This document shows positions 15,420-23,503 of a stretch of 28,298 bases of DNA, piece after piece; the stretch's first letter is position 1; every line of letters starts with the position of its first letter. The notes under the pieces were generated by a model, which did no database searches, was not told the DNA's origin, and saw only the letters and a list, made by a program, of their open reading frames with translations. The DNA is from Acidobacteriota bacterium. Lineage in GTDB: Bacteria > Acidobacteriota > Holophagae > Thermotomaculales > Thermotomaculaceae. The DNA lies in assembly GCA_003650445.1 (NCBI GenBank), contig QMQE01000006.1, positions 1-28,298 on the forward strand, given 5' to 3'. The position numbers and the translations under genes were made by a program.

Positions 15420-16955
15420 CTACTCGATGAAAGTAACCTTGTTGATTTCTCTGAGGGAAGTCACCCCCGCCACAACTTTCTGTATCGCCGACTGTCGAAG
15501 CGTCTCCATCCCTTCCCTCTGCGCTTTTGCCCGAATTTCACGGGCTGGGCGCCGGGACAGAATCATTTCCCGAACTTCATCTGACAGATCCAGCAGCTCA
15601 GTAATAACTGTACGTCCCACATAGCCGGTTCCATTGCATTCAATGCATCCCTTCCCATCAAAATACTCATACTTTCGAAATTTCTCCGGGTTCAATCCGG
15701 ACTCCTGCAACATTTCATCTGTCATGTCCACCTTAACCCGGCAATGGGGACAGATTTTTCTGACCAGGCGCTGTGCCAGAATACAATTCAATGCCGAAAC
15801 AAAGGAGTAGTTGTCCACACCCATATGGACAAAACGCCCAATCACATCCACAACGTTATTGGCATGGACTGTCGTAAACACCAGGTGACCGGTCAGAGCA
15901 GACTGGATGGCAATGGTAGCTGTTTCAGTGTCCCGGATTTCACCTACCATGATCTTGTCCGGGTCATGACGCAAAATAGAGCGCAGCCCCCTTGCGAAAG
16001 TCAGTCCCTTCTTTTCGTTTACCGGTATCTGCGTAATCCCGGGAAGCTGATATTCCACCGGGTCCTCAATGGTAATGATCTTGTCTTCTATCGATTGGAT
16101 TTCAGCGAGGCAGGCATAAAGTGTGGTTGTTTTACCACTTCCGGTAGGGCCGGTCACCAGAATCATTCCATATGGTTCGCGGATAAATTTTCTCAGTTTT
16201 CTTTCGTTCTCAGTTGAAAATCCCAGAATGTCCAGATTCAAATGGGTAAATTTATCATCTGTCGATTCCTTGTCCAGTATTCGAATCACAGCATCCTCAC
16301 CGTGGATAGTGGGCATAATGGAAACGCGGAAATCTACATTTCTACCTTTAAGGCGAACTTTAAAACGCCCGTCCTGCGGGATTCGCTTCTCTGCAATATC
16401 CAACTCCGTCATAACCTTTATCCGTGAGATTATTGCGGAATGATGCTTCTTGTCAATTTTATCCATCGCCTGGTATAGAACACCGTCAATCCGATATTTG
16501 ATATCCACTGCGTCTTCCCCTGTTTCCACATGGATATCACTTGCTCTTTTCTGAATTGCATTGAAAATCATGGTGTCTATCAACTTCACAATAGGACTCT
16601 TCTCTTTTGCGGCTGCGTCAAGGGAAAGGATATCCTCTCCGTCCTCTCTTTCCTTTACTACCTGAATTCTCAAGTCAGAGGTGGCCTCTTCCAATGCCCG
16701 CTGGGAAGATTCGCTCTTCTTCAGAATTTCCCGGATTTTATCTTCATCTGCCAGTTGATGCAGGATTCGCCGGTTCAGACGCAACTCCAATTCATCCAGT
16801 TCCTTCAGTGTAAAGGAAGAGCCAACCGCGATGTGTAATAAATCGTCGGCCTCCCGCAACGGGATGAAACCGTAGCGAAACATCAGATCAACAGGTATCG
16901 CTTTAAAAAGTTCAAAATCAAGTGATTCTCTGTCCAGGTCAATAAACGTGTTCAT
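15420..16955 (-). CDS. gspE: Type II secretion / type IV pilus assembly ATPase GspE (PilB family)
   Basis: 511 residues from ATG 16955 (MNTFIDLDRE), chosen because GAGGTGAG lies just upstream and the gspF stop is 7 bases away; the frame is open further upstream only through gspF. The N-terminal domain (about 1-90) is GspE-N-like. The motor has Walker A GPTGSGKTTT (about 269-278), the Asp box EDPVEYQL, Walker B IMVGEIRD and the His box LVFTTVHANN. A Cys4 zinc-binding module is visible (CPHC ... CIEC), as in GspE/PilB. It powers pseudopilus assembly at the inner membrane. A retraction ATPase (PilT) is not nearby, favouring secretion over twitching. All motifs are intact. Confidence 0.96.
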   Translation of the reverse strand: MNTFIDLDRESLDFELFKAIPVDLMFRYGFIPLREADDLLHIAVGSSFTLKELDELELRLNRRILHQLADEDKIREILKKSESSQRALEEATSDLRIQVVKEREDGEDILSLDAAAKEKSPIVKLIDTMIFNAIQKRASDIHVETGEDAVDIKYRIDGVLYQAMDKIDKKHHSAIISRIKVMTELDIAEKRIPQDGRFKVRLKGRNVDFRVSIMPTIHGEDAVIRILDKESTDDKFTHLNLDILGFSTENERKLRKFIREPYGMILVTGPTGSGKTTTLYACLAEIQSIEDKIITIEDPVEYQLPGITQIPVNEKKGLTFARGLRSILRHDPDKIMVGEIRDTETATIAIQSALTGHLVFTTVHANNVVDVIGRFVHMGVDNYSFVSALNCILAQRLVRKICPHCRVKVDMTDEMLQESGLNPEKFRKYEYFDGKGCIECNGTGYVGRTVITELLDLSDEVREMILSRRPAREIRAKAQREGMETLRQSAIQKVVAGVTSLREINKVTFIE

Positions 16956-16962
16956 TCTCACC

Positions 16963-18156
16963 TCACGACATAATGTCTGTAATGTCAAACAACGGCAGGT
17001 ACATGGCAATCAGCAATGCCGCAATCAATACCCCCATGGCCAGCAGAACCACCGGCGCAACAAGAGAAACCACTCCTTCCAGAAGGTTGGACAAGTCTTC
17101 ATCATGATAATCCGCTGCACTCTTCAACATGGCGGACACAGAACCGGATTCTTCCCCGATTCGAATCATATCCAGTGTAAGCTCGTCCACAATAACACTT
17201 TCTTCAAATGCACGTGATATCTTCCCCCCAGATGATACCACTTCCGAAGCGGTCTGGATTTCCAAACTGAAATGAACGCTTGGATTGGTAAAAGACAGGG
17301 TTCCCAGTGCATCCAGCGCGGGGATTCCCCCCTCCAGGAGAATAGCAAAAGTTCGGCAGAACTGGGACAGAACATATTCCTGCCATATATTATGGATAAG
17401 AGGGATTTTCAATATCCCCTTTTCCAGCCACCGCTTTCCCGTTTCCGTGCGGAGCACCCATTGTGCGCTCAGAATCAGAACCAATATGACACCAATCTCC
17501 AGTAAAATATGGTGTTTTATGAAAAGAGAAAAAGATACCACAACCCGAGTCATTGCCGGCAGTTCCTTGTCAAACCCTTTATAAAAATCAGCAAAAGAAG
17601 GGAGTACAAAATTTATAATTACACCAATAGAAAGCGCCGCCACCAGAACGAGAAAAGCGGGATAAATAAACGCGGATTTGAGCTTTTTCTTTGTCGTAAA
17701 CAAGAGATGTTCATGTTGAATATAACTTTCAAGGACATCTTCAAGTGCTCCACTCCGTTCCCCGGCAGCCAGTACGGAAGGATAAACAGCCGGAAAACGG
17801 TCCCTATGAGCCAGAAACGCGTCGGACAGGGAATGCCCCTCTTTAACCATCCGAAGCACATCCTGTAAAATTTTCTGAAAAACCGGGTTCTTAATTCGTT
17901 TCGACAGGAGTGTCAACCCGTTAAAAATCGGTATCCCCGCACGAACAAGTGCCAGAAATTCCTGGTTAAATACGAGAAAATGCTTCATCGGGACTTTTCT
18001 TCTCTTGAGAGAAAGTCCTGTCTTTTTGCGGATAGAAAACACATGGTACCCGGAGTCTTTCAGCTTATTTTCTGCTTCTTTCAGCGTAGTGGCCTGAATT
18101 TCCTTATCCAGGACCTCCCCCATGGGATTTCCTACCCTGCACACAAATACTGCCAT
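16963..18156 (-). CDS. gspF: Inner-membrane platform protein GspF (PilC family)
   Basis: 397 residues, close to the usual ~400. Two T2SSF repeats are seen, each with membrane helices (FIYPAFLVLVAALSIGVIIN, ILLEIGVILVLILSAQW, and a C-terminal pair in APVVLLAMGVLIAALLIAMY). The repeats share LVRAGIPIFNGL / LLEGGIPALDAL and GERSGAL / GEESGSV motifs. The protein anchors the ATPase and pseudopilus in the inner membrane. The ATG at 18156 has AGAGG five bases upstream and starts 2 bases after the dnaB stop. GspE follows 7 bases downstream. Confidence 0.95.
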   Translation of the reverse strand: MAVFVCRVGNPMGEVLDKEIQATTLKEAENKLKDSGYHVFSIRKKTGLSLKRRKVPMKHFLVFNQEFLALVRAGIPIFNGLTLLSKRIKNPVFQKILQDVLRMVKEGHSLSDAFLAHRDRFPAVYPSVLAAGERSGALEDVLESYIQHEHLLFTTKKKLKSAFIYPAFLVLVAALSIGVIINFVLPSFADFYKGFDKELPAMTRVVVSFSLFIKHHILLEIGVILVLILSAQWVLRTETGKRWLEKGILKIPLIHNIWQEYVLSQFCRTFAILLEGGIPALDALGTLSFTNPSVHFSLEIQTASEVVSSGGKISRAFEESVIVDELTLDMIRIGEESGSVSAMLKSAADYHDEDLSNLLEGVVSLVAPVVLLAMGVLIAALLIAMYLPLFDITDIMS

Positions 18157-18158
18157 AC

Positions 18159-19493
18159 CTACCTCTGATCTACCGGAAGAAAATTCTCAAACTTGGCATA
18201 CTCGTTCAGGAATGCCAGCATAACGGTTCCAATGGGGCCATTTCGATTCTTGGCAATTATCAACTCAATCTCCGTTAGGGAACCACTGGCGGCAACGCCT
18301 CTGTTCATTGATTTCCGATGCAGAAACGACACAATATCCGCATCCTGTTCAATGGCACCTGACTCCCGAAGGTCAGATAACTGGGGCCGTCCTTCACTTC
18401 GTTTTTCAATGGCGCGGTTCAACTGAGACAGGACAATAAAAGGGACATTGAGCTCTTTTGCAAGAATCTTCAATCCCCGTGAAATACCGGAAATTTCCTG
18501 CACCCGGTTTGATTCCCCCTTACCCTGCATCAATTGCAGATAATCAACAATGACAACATCCAGGCCCTTCTCCATCTTCAGTTTCATTAATTTTGCTTTC
18601 AAATCCACTACCGTCAGAATGGGGCTGTCATCCACATAAATCATAGTCTCAGCCAGGCGGTCCATGGATTGCGTCAGCTTCACATATTCGGATTCATGAA
18701 TTGACCCCTCCCGGACTCGTTTCACATTAACCTGAGCGTCTGAACACAACAATCTCAGCACAATTTGTTCATGGGGCATTTCCAGGGAAAAGATTGCCAC
18801 AATTTTATCTTTGAAAGCCATCTTTTCGGCCAGCGACAGAGCAAAGCTCGTTTTCCCAACGGATGGACGCGCCGCAAGAATAATCAGCTCGCCCGGCTGG
18901 AATCCGGGAATAAACTGCTCCATATCCCGAAAACCGGAAGCAACTCCGGGCAACTCCTTACTGCTTTGAAAACGCGTCATCCGGTCAGCAATATGTTGGA
19001 TAGCGTTTTTTAATTCCCCATGAACCGGAATCAGTGATCGTTTGTGCTCCCTGGTTACCATTGAGAAGATTTCTTTCTCAGCTTTCTGAAGAAGCTCATC
19101 GCTGGAAACAGTCGCATCACTCCCCTGTTCCAGAATTCCGCTGGCCATCTGCATCAGGCGGCGAAGATTTGCCTTATCCACGACAATTCTGGCGTAATCT
19201 TTCACATTCCGAAGCATGGGGATATCATCCACCATCGAACTGATTCCAACTTCTCCACCAGCTGCTTCCAGTTTTCCGTTCGTTCTCAGGTATTCTTTTA
19301 TTGTAAGAATATCAAAGGCCTTACCTTTCTCAAAAACATCCAGAATCGCCTGGAATATAATTCGGTGGGCAGTCAGATAAAAATCATCCGGTCCAATCAG
19401 TTCCATTACCTCATAAATATTTTCGTGGTCCAGTAACAGGACGCCGAGAACCGCCTTTTCCGCTTCCTCGCTATAGGGGAGTGTGACGACCAT
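18159..19493 (-). CDS. dnaB: Replicative DNA helicase DnaB
   Basis: The 5'-3' hexameric helicase of the replication fork. 444 residues, a normal length without intein. The N-terminal domain opens LPYSEEAEKAVLGVLLLD; the RecA-like C-domain has Walker A ARPSVGKTSFAL, Walker B VVIVDYLQLM, the SQLNRAIEKR segment and the DLRESGAIEQDAD motif. All active-site landmarks are present. It is wedged between the two-component regulator gene (6 bases away) and gspF (2 bases away), so it is apparently co-transcribed with the secretion operon. DnaB is usually near ribosomal-protein or alr genes; this placement is uncommon. Whether it is the sole chromosomal copy cannot be seen. Confidence 0.97.
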   Translation of the reverse strand: MVVTLPYSEEAEKAVLGVLLLDHENIYEVMELIGPDDFYLTAHRIIFQAILDVFEKGKAFDILTIKEYLRTNGKLEAAGGEVGISSMVDDIPMLRNVKDYARIVVDKANLRRLMQMASGILEQGSDATVSSDELLQKAEKEIFSMVTREHKRSLIPVHGELKNAIQHIADRMTRFQSSKELPGVASGFRDMEQFIPGFQPGELIILAARPSVGKTSFALSLAEKMAFKDKIVAIFSLEMPHEQIVLRLLCSDAQVNVKRVREGSIHESEYVKLTQSMDRLAETMIYVDDSPILTVVDLKAKLMKLKMEKGLDVVIVDYLQLMQGKGESNRVQEISGISRGLKILAKELNVPFIVLSQLNRAIEKRSEGRPQLSDLRESGAIEQDADIVSFLHRKSMNRGVAASGSLTEIELIIAKNRNGPIGTVMLAFLNEYAKFENFLPVDQR

Positions 19494-19499
19494 AGCTTC

Positions 19500-20882
19500 T
19501 CACTTCTCTTCCGGCACTTTATCACCGATGCCGAGCTTTTTCATTTTCTGTATTAATGTCGTCCGCTTGAGGCCCAACAGCCTTGCCGCTTCAGAACGCG
19601 TACCACCGGACAAGGCCAGTGCCTGTTCAATGTATGACCTCTCCATCTCCGTTAGCTTCGCTTTCAGATCAATCCGGCCTTCAAAGACGTATGAATCAAG
19701 ATTATCTGTGCTCCCGAGATGAATATCCGAGGGAAGGTCCTCCGGTTGGACAAGGTGCCCTTCCGGCTGCAGCACAATCATTCTCTCCACAAAATTTTCC
19801 AGTTGGCGGATGTTCCCCGGCCAGGAGTATTCAAAAATACACTTCATTGCCTTACTTGAAAAACGAATCTCAGGAAATCCCATCAGTCCAGAAAAGCGAT
19901 GATTGAAAAAATCAATCAACTGTGGAATATCATCTGTCCTTTCCCGTAAAGGCGGAATATGAATGGGAATCACATTCAGCCGATAGTAGAGGTCCTCCCT
20001 GAACCTGCCTTTCCTTATTTCATCTGCCAGAAATAAGTTCGTAGCAGCAATGACCCTCACATCAACGTGTCTGGATTCGTCCCCCCCGAGGGGTGAAACA
20101 ATCCGTTCCTGAAGCACCCGAAGTAATTTTGCCTGCAATGCCAGACTCATATTTCCAATTTCATCAAGAAATATACTCCCGCCTTCCGCTTGTTCAAACC
20201 GCCCTATTCGATCTGCGATTGCATCTGTAAATGCACCCTTCTTGTGGCCAAACAACTCATCTTCCAGGAGATTATCCGGTATAGCACCGCAATTTACCGG
20301 AATGAACGGCCCTTTTGCACGGGGTGACGCCCGATGAATTGCCTGCGCCACCAGTTCTTTTCCGGTTCCGCTTTCACCCGTCACAAGTACAGTCGCCTGT
20401 GTTACCGCAACCCGTCTGATTAGTCGCTTCAACTCCTTCATTGAACGGCTTCTGCCAATCATGTTATCCGCCCCTTCAGACTGGGCAATGACTTGTCTCA
20501 ACTTCACATTCTCAGCTTTCAACGCTGTCACCTTCTCCGCTTTATGAATAGCCACTTCAATCTGATCCAGGTCAAATGGCTTCAAAATGTAGTCAAATAC
20601 CCCTGCCTTAATAGCCGAAACCGCACTTTCTATTGAACCATGACCCGTTATCAGGATAATCAGTGCATCCTCGTCAATTGACAAAATCTGTCTGCTGGCC
20701 TGCAGTCCGTCAATGTCTGGAAGCATGTAATCGCTGATGACAAGTGAATATTTCCCGGCGCTGAAAAGAGACAACCCATCCTTTCCCGTTTCGGCGGTAT
20801 CCACCTCATATCCCTTCATTTCGAGAAAAGAGGATAATAAATCAAGAATTTCAGGGTCATCATCAATCAGAAGAACTCTCAA
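19500..20882 (-). CDS. NtrC-family sigma54-dependent response regulator (intact)
   Basis: 460 residues: receiver (about 1-120; DDD near 7-9, DYMLPDIDG phosphoacceptor, Lys in LKPF), AAA+ domain and Fis-type HTH. The AAA+ part is complete: Walker A GESGTGKE, the sigma54-contacting loop GAFTDA (a common variant of GAFTGA), Walker B GGSIFLDEIG, Asn sensor in IAATN, arginine-finger region FREDLYYRLNV and PPLRERTDDI. The HTH reads TRSEAARLLGLKRTTLIQKM. It should activate sigma54 promoters when phosphorylated by a kinase not found here. The only plausible start is TTG at 20882, with a weak AGAAG site; translation is likely modest or coupled to the upstream regulator gene, whose stop is 8 bases before it. 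Confidence 0.95.
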   Translation of the reverse strand: MRVLLIDDDPEILDLLSSFLEMKGYEVDTAETGKDGLSLFSAGKYSLVISDYMLPDIDGLQASRQILSIDEDALIILITGHGSIESAVSAIKAGVFDYILKPFDLDQIEVAIHKAEKVTALKAENVKLRQVIAQSEGADNMIGRSRSMKELKRLIRRVAVTQATVLVTGESGTGKELVAQAIHRASPRAKGPFIPVNCGAIPDNLLEDELFGHKKGAFTDAIADRIGRFEQAEGGSIFLDEIGNMSLALQAKLLRVLQERIVSPLGGDESRHVDVRVIAATNLFLADEIRKGRFREDLYYRLNVIPIHIPPLRERTDDIPQLIDFFNHRFSGLMGFPEIRFSSKAMKCIFEYSWPGNIRQLENFVERMIVLQPEGHLVQPEDLPSDIHLGSTDNLDSYVFEGRIDLKAKLTEMERSYIEQALALSGGTRSEAARLLGLKRTTLIQKMKKLGIGDKVPEEK

Positions 20883-20890
20883 TGTTACTT

Positions 20891-22228
20891 CTATTTATCG
20901 AGCTTATAGCGCTTAATTTTATTGTAAAGCGTCGCCCTCGTAATTCCCATTGCCTTGGAAGCTTTCATGATATTCCCCCGGTACTTGTCCAATGTGTATC
21001 GAATCAACGCCTCTTCAGCTTCTTCCATTTTTTCGGTAAACAATTTCAGTACAATTTCCGGTGAACGTTTGTTGAATTTCATACCGACCGGGAGAAATTT
21101 CGCGCCCACATTAATGCGGTTTGCTGAGAAAACCGCCCGTTCAACTACATTTTCCAATTCTCTGACATTACCCGGCCAGTCGTACCGGTTGAAAATGTTT
21201 GCCACTTCTACGGTATAGCCCTTGAACCGTTTGCCGGTCTCTTTGCTGAATCGCCTAAGGAAATATTCGGCAATCGGCATAATATCTTCCCGCCGTTTTC
21301 TAAGCGGTGGTAGTATAAAGTCCATGATATTCACGAGATAAAAAAGTTCTTCATTAAATTTTTTTCGATCCACCAACTCGGCAATTGTTTCTCTTGAAGA
21401 GGAAATTACACGAGCATTGAGACGCGCATAAACGCCCCCGGAAGGCATTTGGTATTGCCCATTCCTCAAAACATCAGCGAGCATGGACTGAGACTGAGCA
21501 TCCATCTTTTCCAGATGGTCAAAAAATATGGTCCCCCCCTCTGCCAGCGCAAACATACCCGGCTTTTCAAGGGTCTCGCCCTTTCTGCCACAAAGAATTT
21601 CGTTGAAAGTAGCTGCCGTTATTAAGCCGCAATTTACCTTCACAAAAGGATATTCCCGCCTGGAACTGTATTTATGAATGATACGGGCAAGGAGTTCCTT
21701 CCCGACACCGGATTCACCTGCGATCAAAACATTCGCATCATTCTGTCGAAGCGCTTTAACCCGCTTCATGACTTTTTTCATATTCTCGTTCTCTGCAATA
21801 AATTGCAGCTTTCGTTCTTCCAGTACCAGTTTGCGCTGCAAAACCCGATTCTTTCGCTCCAGCTGACGCAGCTTCATCAGGTTTTCCACATCAATAAGAA
21901 TCTTATCCACCTGAAACGGTTTTTCAATGAGGTCTGCAGCACCTTTCTGGATTGCTTCCACCGCCAGCTCAATGGTGCCATGGCCGGTTAGAATCACAAC
22001 CGTGATATCGGGCTTCAATTCCTTGATTTTCTCCAGGAGCTCAAGCCCGTTGATACCCGGCATTACCATGTCGGTGATTACAAGATCAATATCCTTGTTT
22101 CGGATTATTTCCAGGGCTGACTCTCCATCAAATGCAAGAAATGTATCGTATTTCTCACCCAAAAGCAGGTTCAGTCCTTCCAGGACATTTTTGTTGTCAT
22201 CTACTACCAGAATCCTGTTTTTCGTCAT
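20891..22228 (-). CDS. NtrC-like response regulator with degenerate AAA+ motifs
   Basis: 445 residues from ATG 22228 (MTKNRILVVDD), preferred over ATG 22243 because AAAGG lies 7 bases upstream. The receiver is intact (D10/D11, phosphoacceptor near D53 in TDMVMPG, Lys103 in EKPF), as are Walker A GESGVGKE (171-178) and the Fis-type HTH (MKASKAMGITRATLYNKI). Other motifs are lost. The GAFTGA loop is replaced and shortened (ILCGRKGETLEKPGMF). Walker B Asp-Glu reads Asp237-His238 (FFDHLEKM). The IAATN sensor Asn reads SSSR (Arg279). Both arginine-finger positions are non-Arg (Asn292 and Leu298 in FNEELFYLVNI). It is therefore probably not a sigma54 activator; it may bind ATP without ordinary hydrolysis and act as a DNA-binding partner or antagonist of the adjacent intact regulator. 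Confidence 0.92.
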   Translation of the reverse strand: MTKNRILVVDDNKNVLEGLNLLLGEKYDTFLAFDGESALEIIRNKDIDLVITDMVMPGINGLELLEKIKELKPDITVVILTGHGTIELAVEAIQKGAADLIEKPFQVDKILIDVENLMKLRQLERKNRVLQRKLVLEERKLQFIAENENMKKVMKRVKALRQNDANVLIAGESGVGKELLARIIHKYSSRREYPFVKVNCGLITAATFNEILCGRKGETLEKPGMFALAEGGTIFFDHLEKMDAQSQSMLADVLRNGQYQMPSGGVYARLNARVISSSRETIAELVDRKKFNEELFYLVNIMDFILPPLRKRREDIMPIAEYFLRRFSKETGKRFKGYTVEVANIFNRYDWPGNVRELENVVERAVFSANRINVGAKFLPVGMKFNKRSPEIVLKLFTEKMEEAEEALIRYTLDKYRGNIMKASKAMGITRATLYNKIKRYKLDK

Positions 22229-22246
22229 ACCCCAACCTTTCATAGA

Positions 22247-22278
22247 CTCAGTGCCGGGGGAAATCCCCCGGCACTGAG
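22247..22278. terminator. Perfect 14-bp hairpin, probable terminator/boundary between the lipase-fadL operon and the regulator-secretion block
   Basis: Arms CTCAGTGCCGGGGG (22247-22260) and its exact complement (22265-22278) enclose a 4-base loop, giving a very GC-rich stem 8 bases after the fadL-type stop. On the minus (transcribed) strand it is not followed by a T-run, so it is not a canonical intrinsic terminator; an AT-rich tail lies instead on the plus-strand side. It starts 18 bases before the degenerate regulator's start codon and could also act as an mRNA stabiliser or attenuator. Confidence 0.6.
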
Positions 22279-22286
22279 AATTTTAA

Positions 22287-23489
22287 TTAGAACCGATAGT
22301 CCAGACCAGCACCAACCAATATGGCATCTGTAGAATAAGAGCCATTTAAGTTGTCTATCTGGGTCGTCGTGGTTCTGTCATTGAACCGTACATACATGGC
22401 AAAAGCGCTCACAGTAAAGTTCTTGAATTTCCAGTCAAACCCGGCAGAAAAGTCATTCCGGTTGTTATCCGGCAGGGACGGGTCCAGGGTGTTATCCGGG
22501 TTTCCCGCCTCGTCATAGATATACCCGGCCCGGAGTGTCAGTTTTTCGCTGAAATCATACTTGACACCCACCTTGTACATGGTCACGTTTGTCCAGTTCT
22601 TGGGAACAGCGGTAAGGAGTCTACCGGTGTCTTTCCGGGTGACAGCGAGAACGTCGTAATCGGACCATTCCGTGTTCATGAATCCGATTTCCACCAGCCA
22701 TTTTTCGTTCAACTTGTAGGCTACGTCCAATCCCCAGGTCTGGGGCAATTTTACGCCGGCTGAGATTTCCCCATCGTAGAGAACCGGCAGGAAGGGAGTC
22801 GGAACATTGTCAAAATCAACTTCCCCGTCAAATTTAACATTCACTGAACTGCGCCAGAAGCCACCGACATTAATCCGATCGTTCACTTTCCACAGAAACC
22901 CTGCGGAAGCGCCCCATCCGTCACCGTCACCGGACATATCCAACCATGATGTCTGGTCCACAAAACTGATGGTCTTCTGAATCAACACGTCAGCACCTAC
23001 CCAGTTTACCTGAAAGCCCATTGAAAAATTATCCGTGAGCTTAAAAGCGATTGTCGGTGCCACATTGAAGGTACGAATCTTTGTGCGATCCGAAAGCTGG
23101 CTGCCCGGCCACTCTGTCGGCCAGTCTGTTTCCAGCCCGTACTGGGTAAACTCGGAAATCCCCACAACCACCTTGTCATTCAGCTGGTATGAAATATACA
23201 CGGAGGGTAACCAGTTTACCTTTGTCTTCTGATCCGTTGTCAAGGAACCGTCCAGCGAAGTCCAGCTGCTTGACGGGAAAAATACAACGGAACTGATATT
23301 TACATCCACGCCCTGAACAAACGCAAGGGCACCCGGGTTATAAAACATGGCGGACGCGTTGTCCACGCTGGCAACATAGGCATTGCCCATCGCCGCACCC
23401 TGAGCATTCTGCTCATTCACCTGAAAACCGGATGAGAATGCCAACGCCGTTGCCAGCAATCCCACACACACTGCAGTTAATTTTTTCAT
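22287..23489 (-). CDS. fadL: FadL/OmpP1-family outer-membrane hydrophobic-compound transporter
   Basis: 400 residues from ATG 23489, with GAGAGGGG about 8 bases upstream; a farther ATG at 23507 would overlap the lipase gene. A signal peptide (cut near SSG-FQV, about residue 20) precedes the FadL N-terminal hatch signature (QNAQGAAMGNAYVA ... ASAMFYNPGALAF). Alternating aromatic beta strands follow and the protein ends in an aromatic residue (DYRF), as outer-membrane beta-barrels do. FadL proteins import long-chain fatty acids or other hydrophobic molecules. It directly follows the lipase gene, whose stop is 14 bases before this ATG. That suggests co-expression for lipid scavenging; the substrate itself is not shown by the sequence. 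Confidence 0.92.
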   Translation of the reverse strand: MKKLTAVCVGLLATALAFSSGFQVNEQNAQGAAMGNAYVASVDNASAMFYNPGALAFVQGVDVNISSVVFFPSSSWTSLDGSLTTDQKTKVNWLPSVYISYQLNDKVVVGISEFTQYGLETDWPTEWPGSQLSDRTKIRTFNVAPTIAFKLTDNFSMGFQVNWVGADVLIQKTISFVDQTSWLDMSGDGDGWGASAGFLWKVNDRINVGGFWRSSVNVKFDGEVDFDNVPTPFLPVLYDGEISAGVKLPQTWGLDVAYKLNEKWLVEIGFMNTEWSDYDVLAVTRKDTGRLLTAVPKNWTNVTMYKVGVKYDFSEKLTLRAGYIYDEAGNPDNTLDPSLPDNNRNDFSAGFDWKFKNFTVSAFAMYVRFNDRTTTTQIDNLNGSYSTDAILVGAGLDYRF

Positions 23490-23503
23490 TGTTACCACCC
23501 CTC

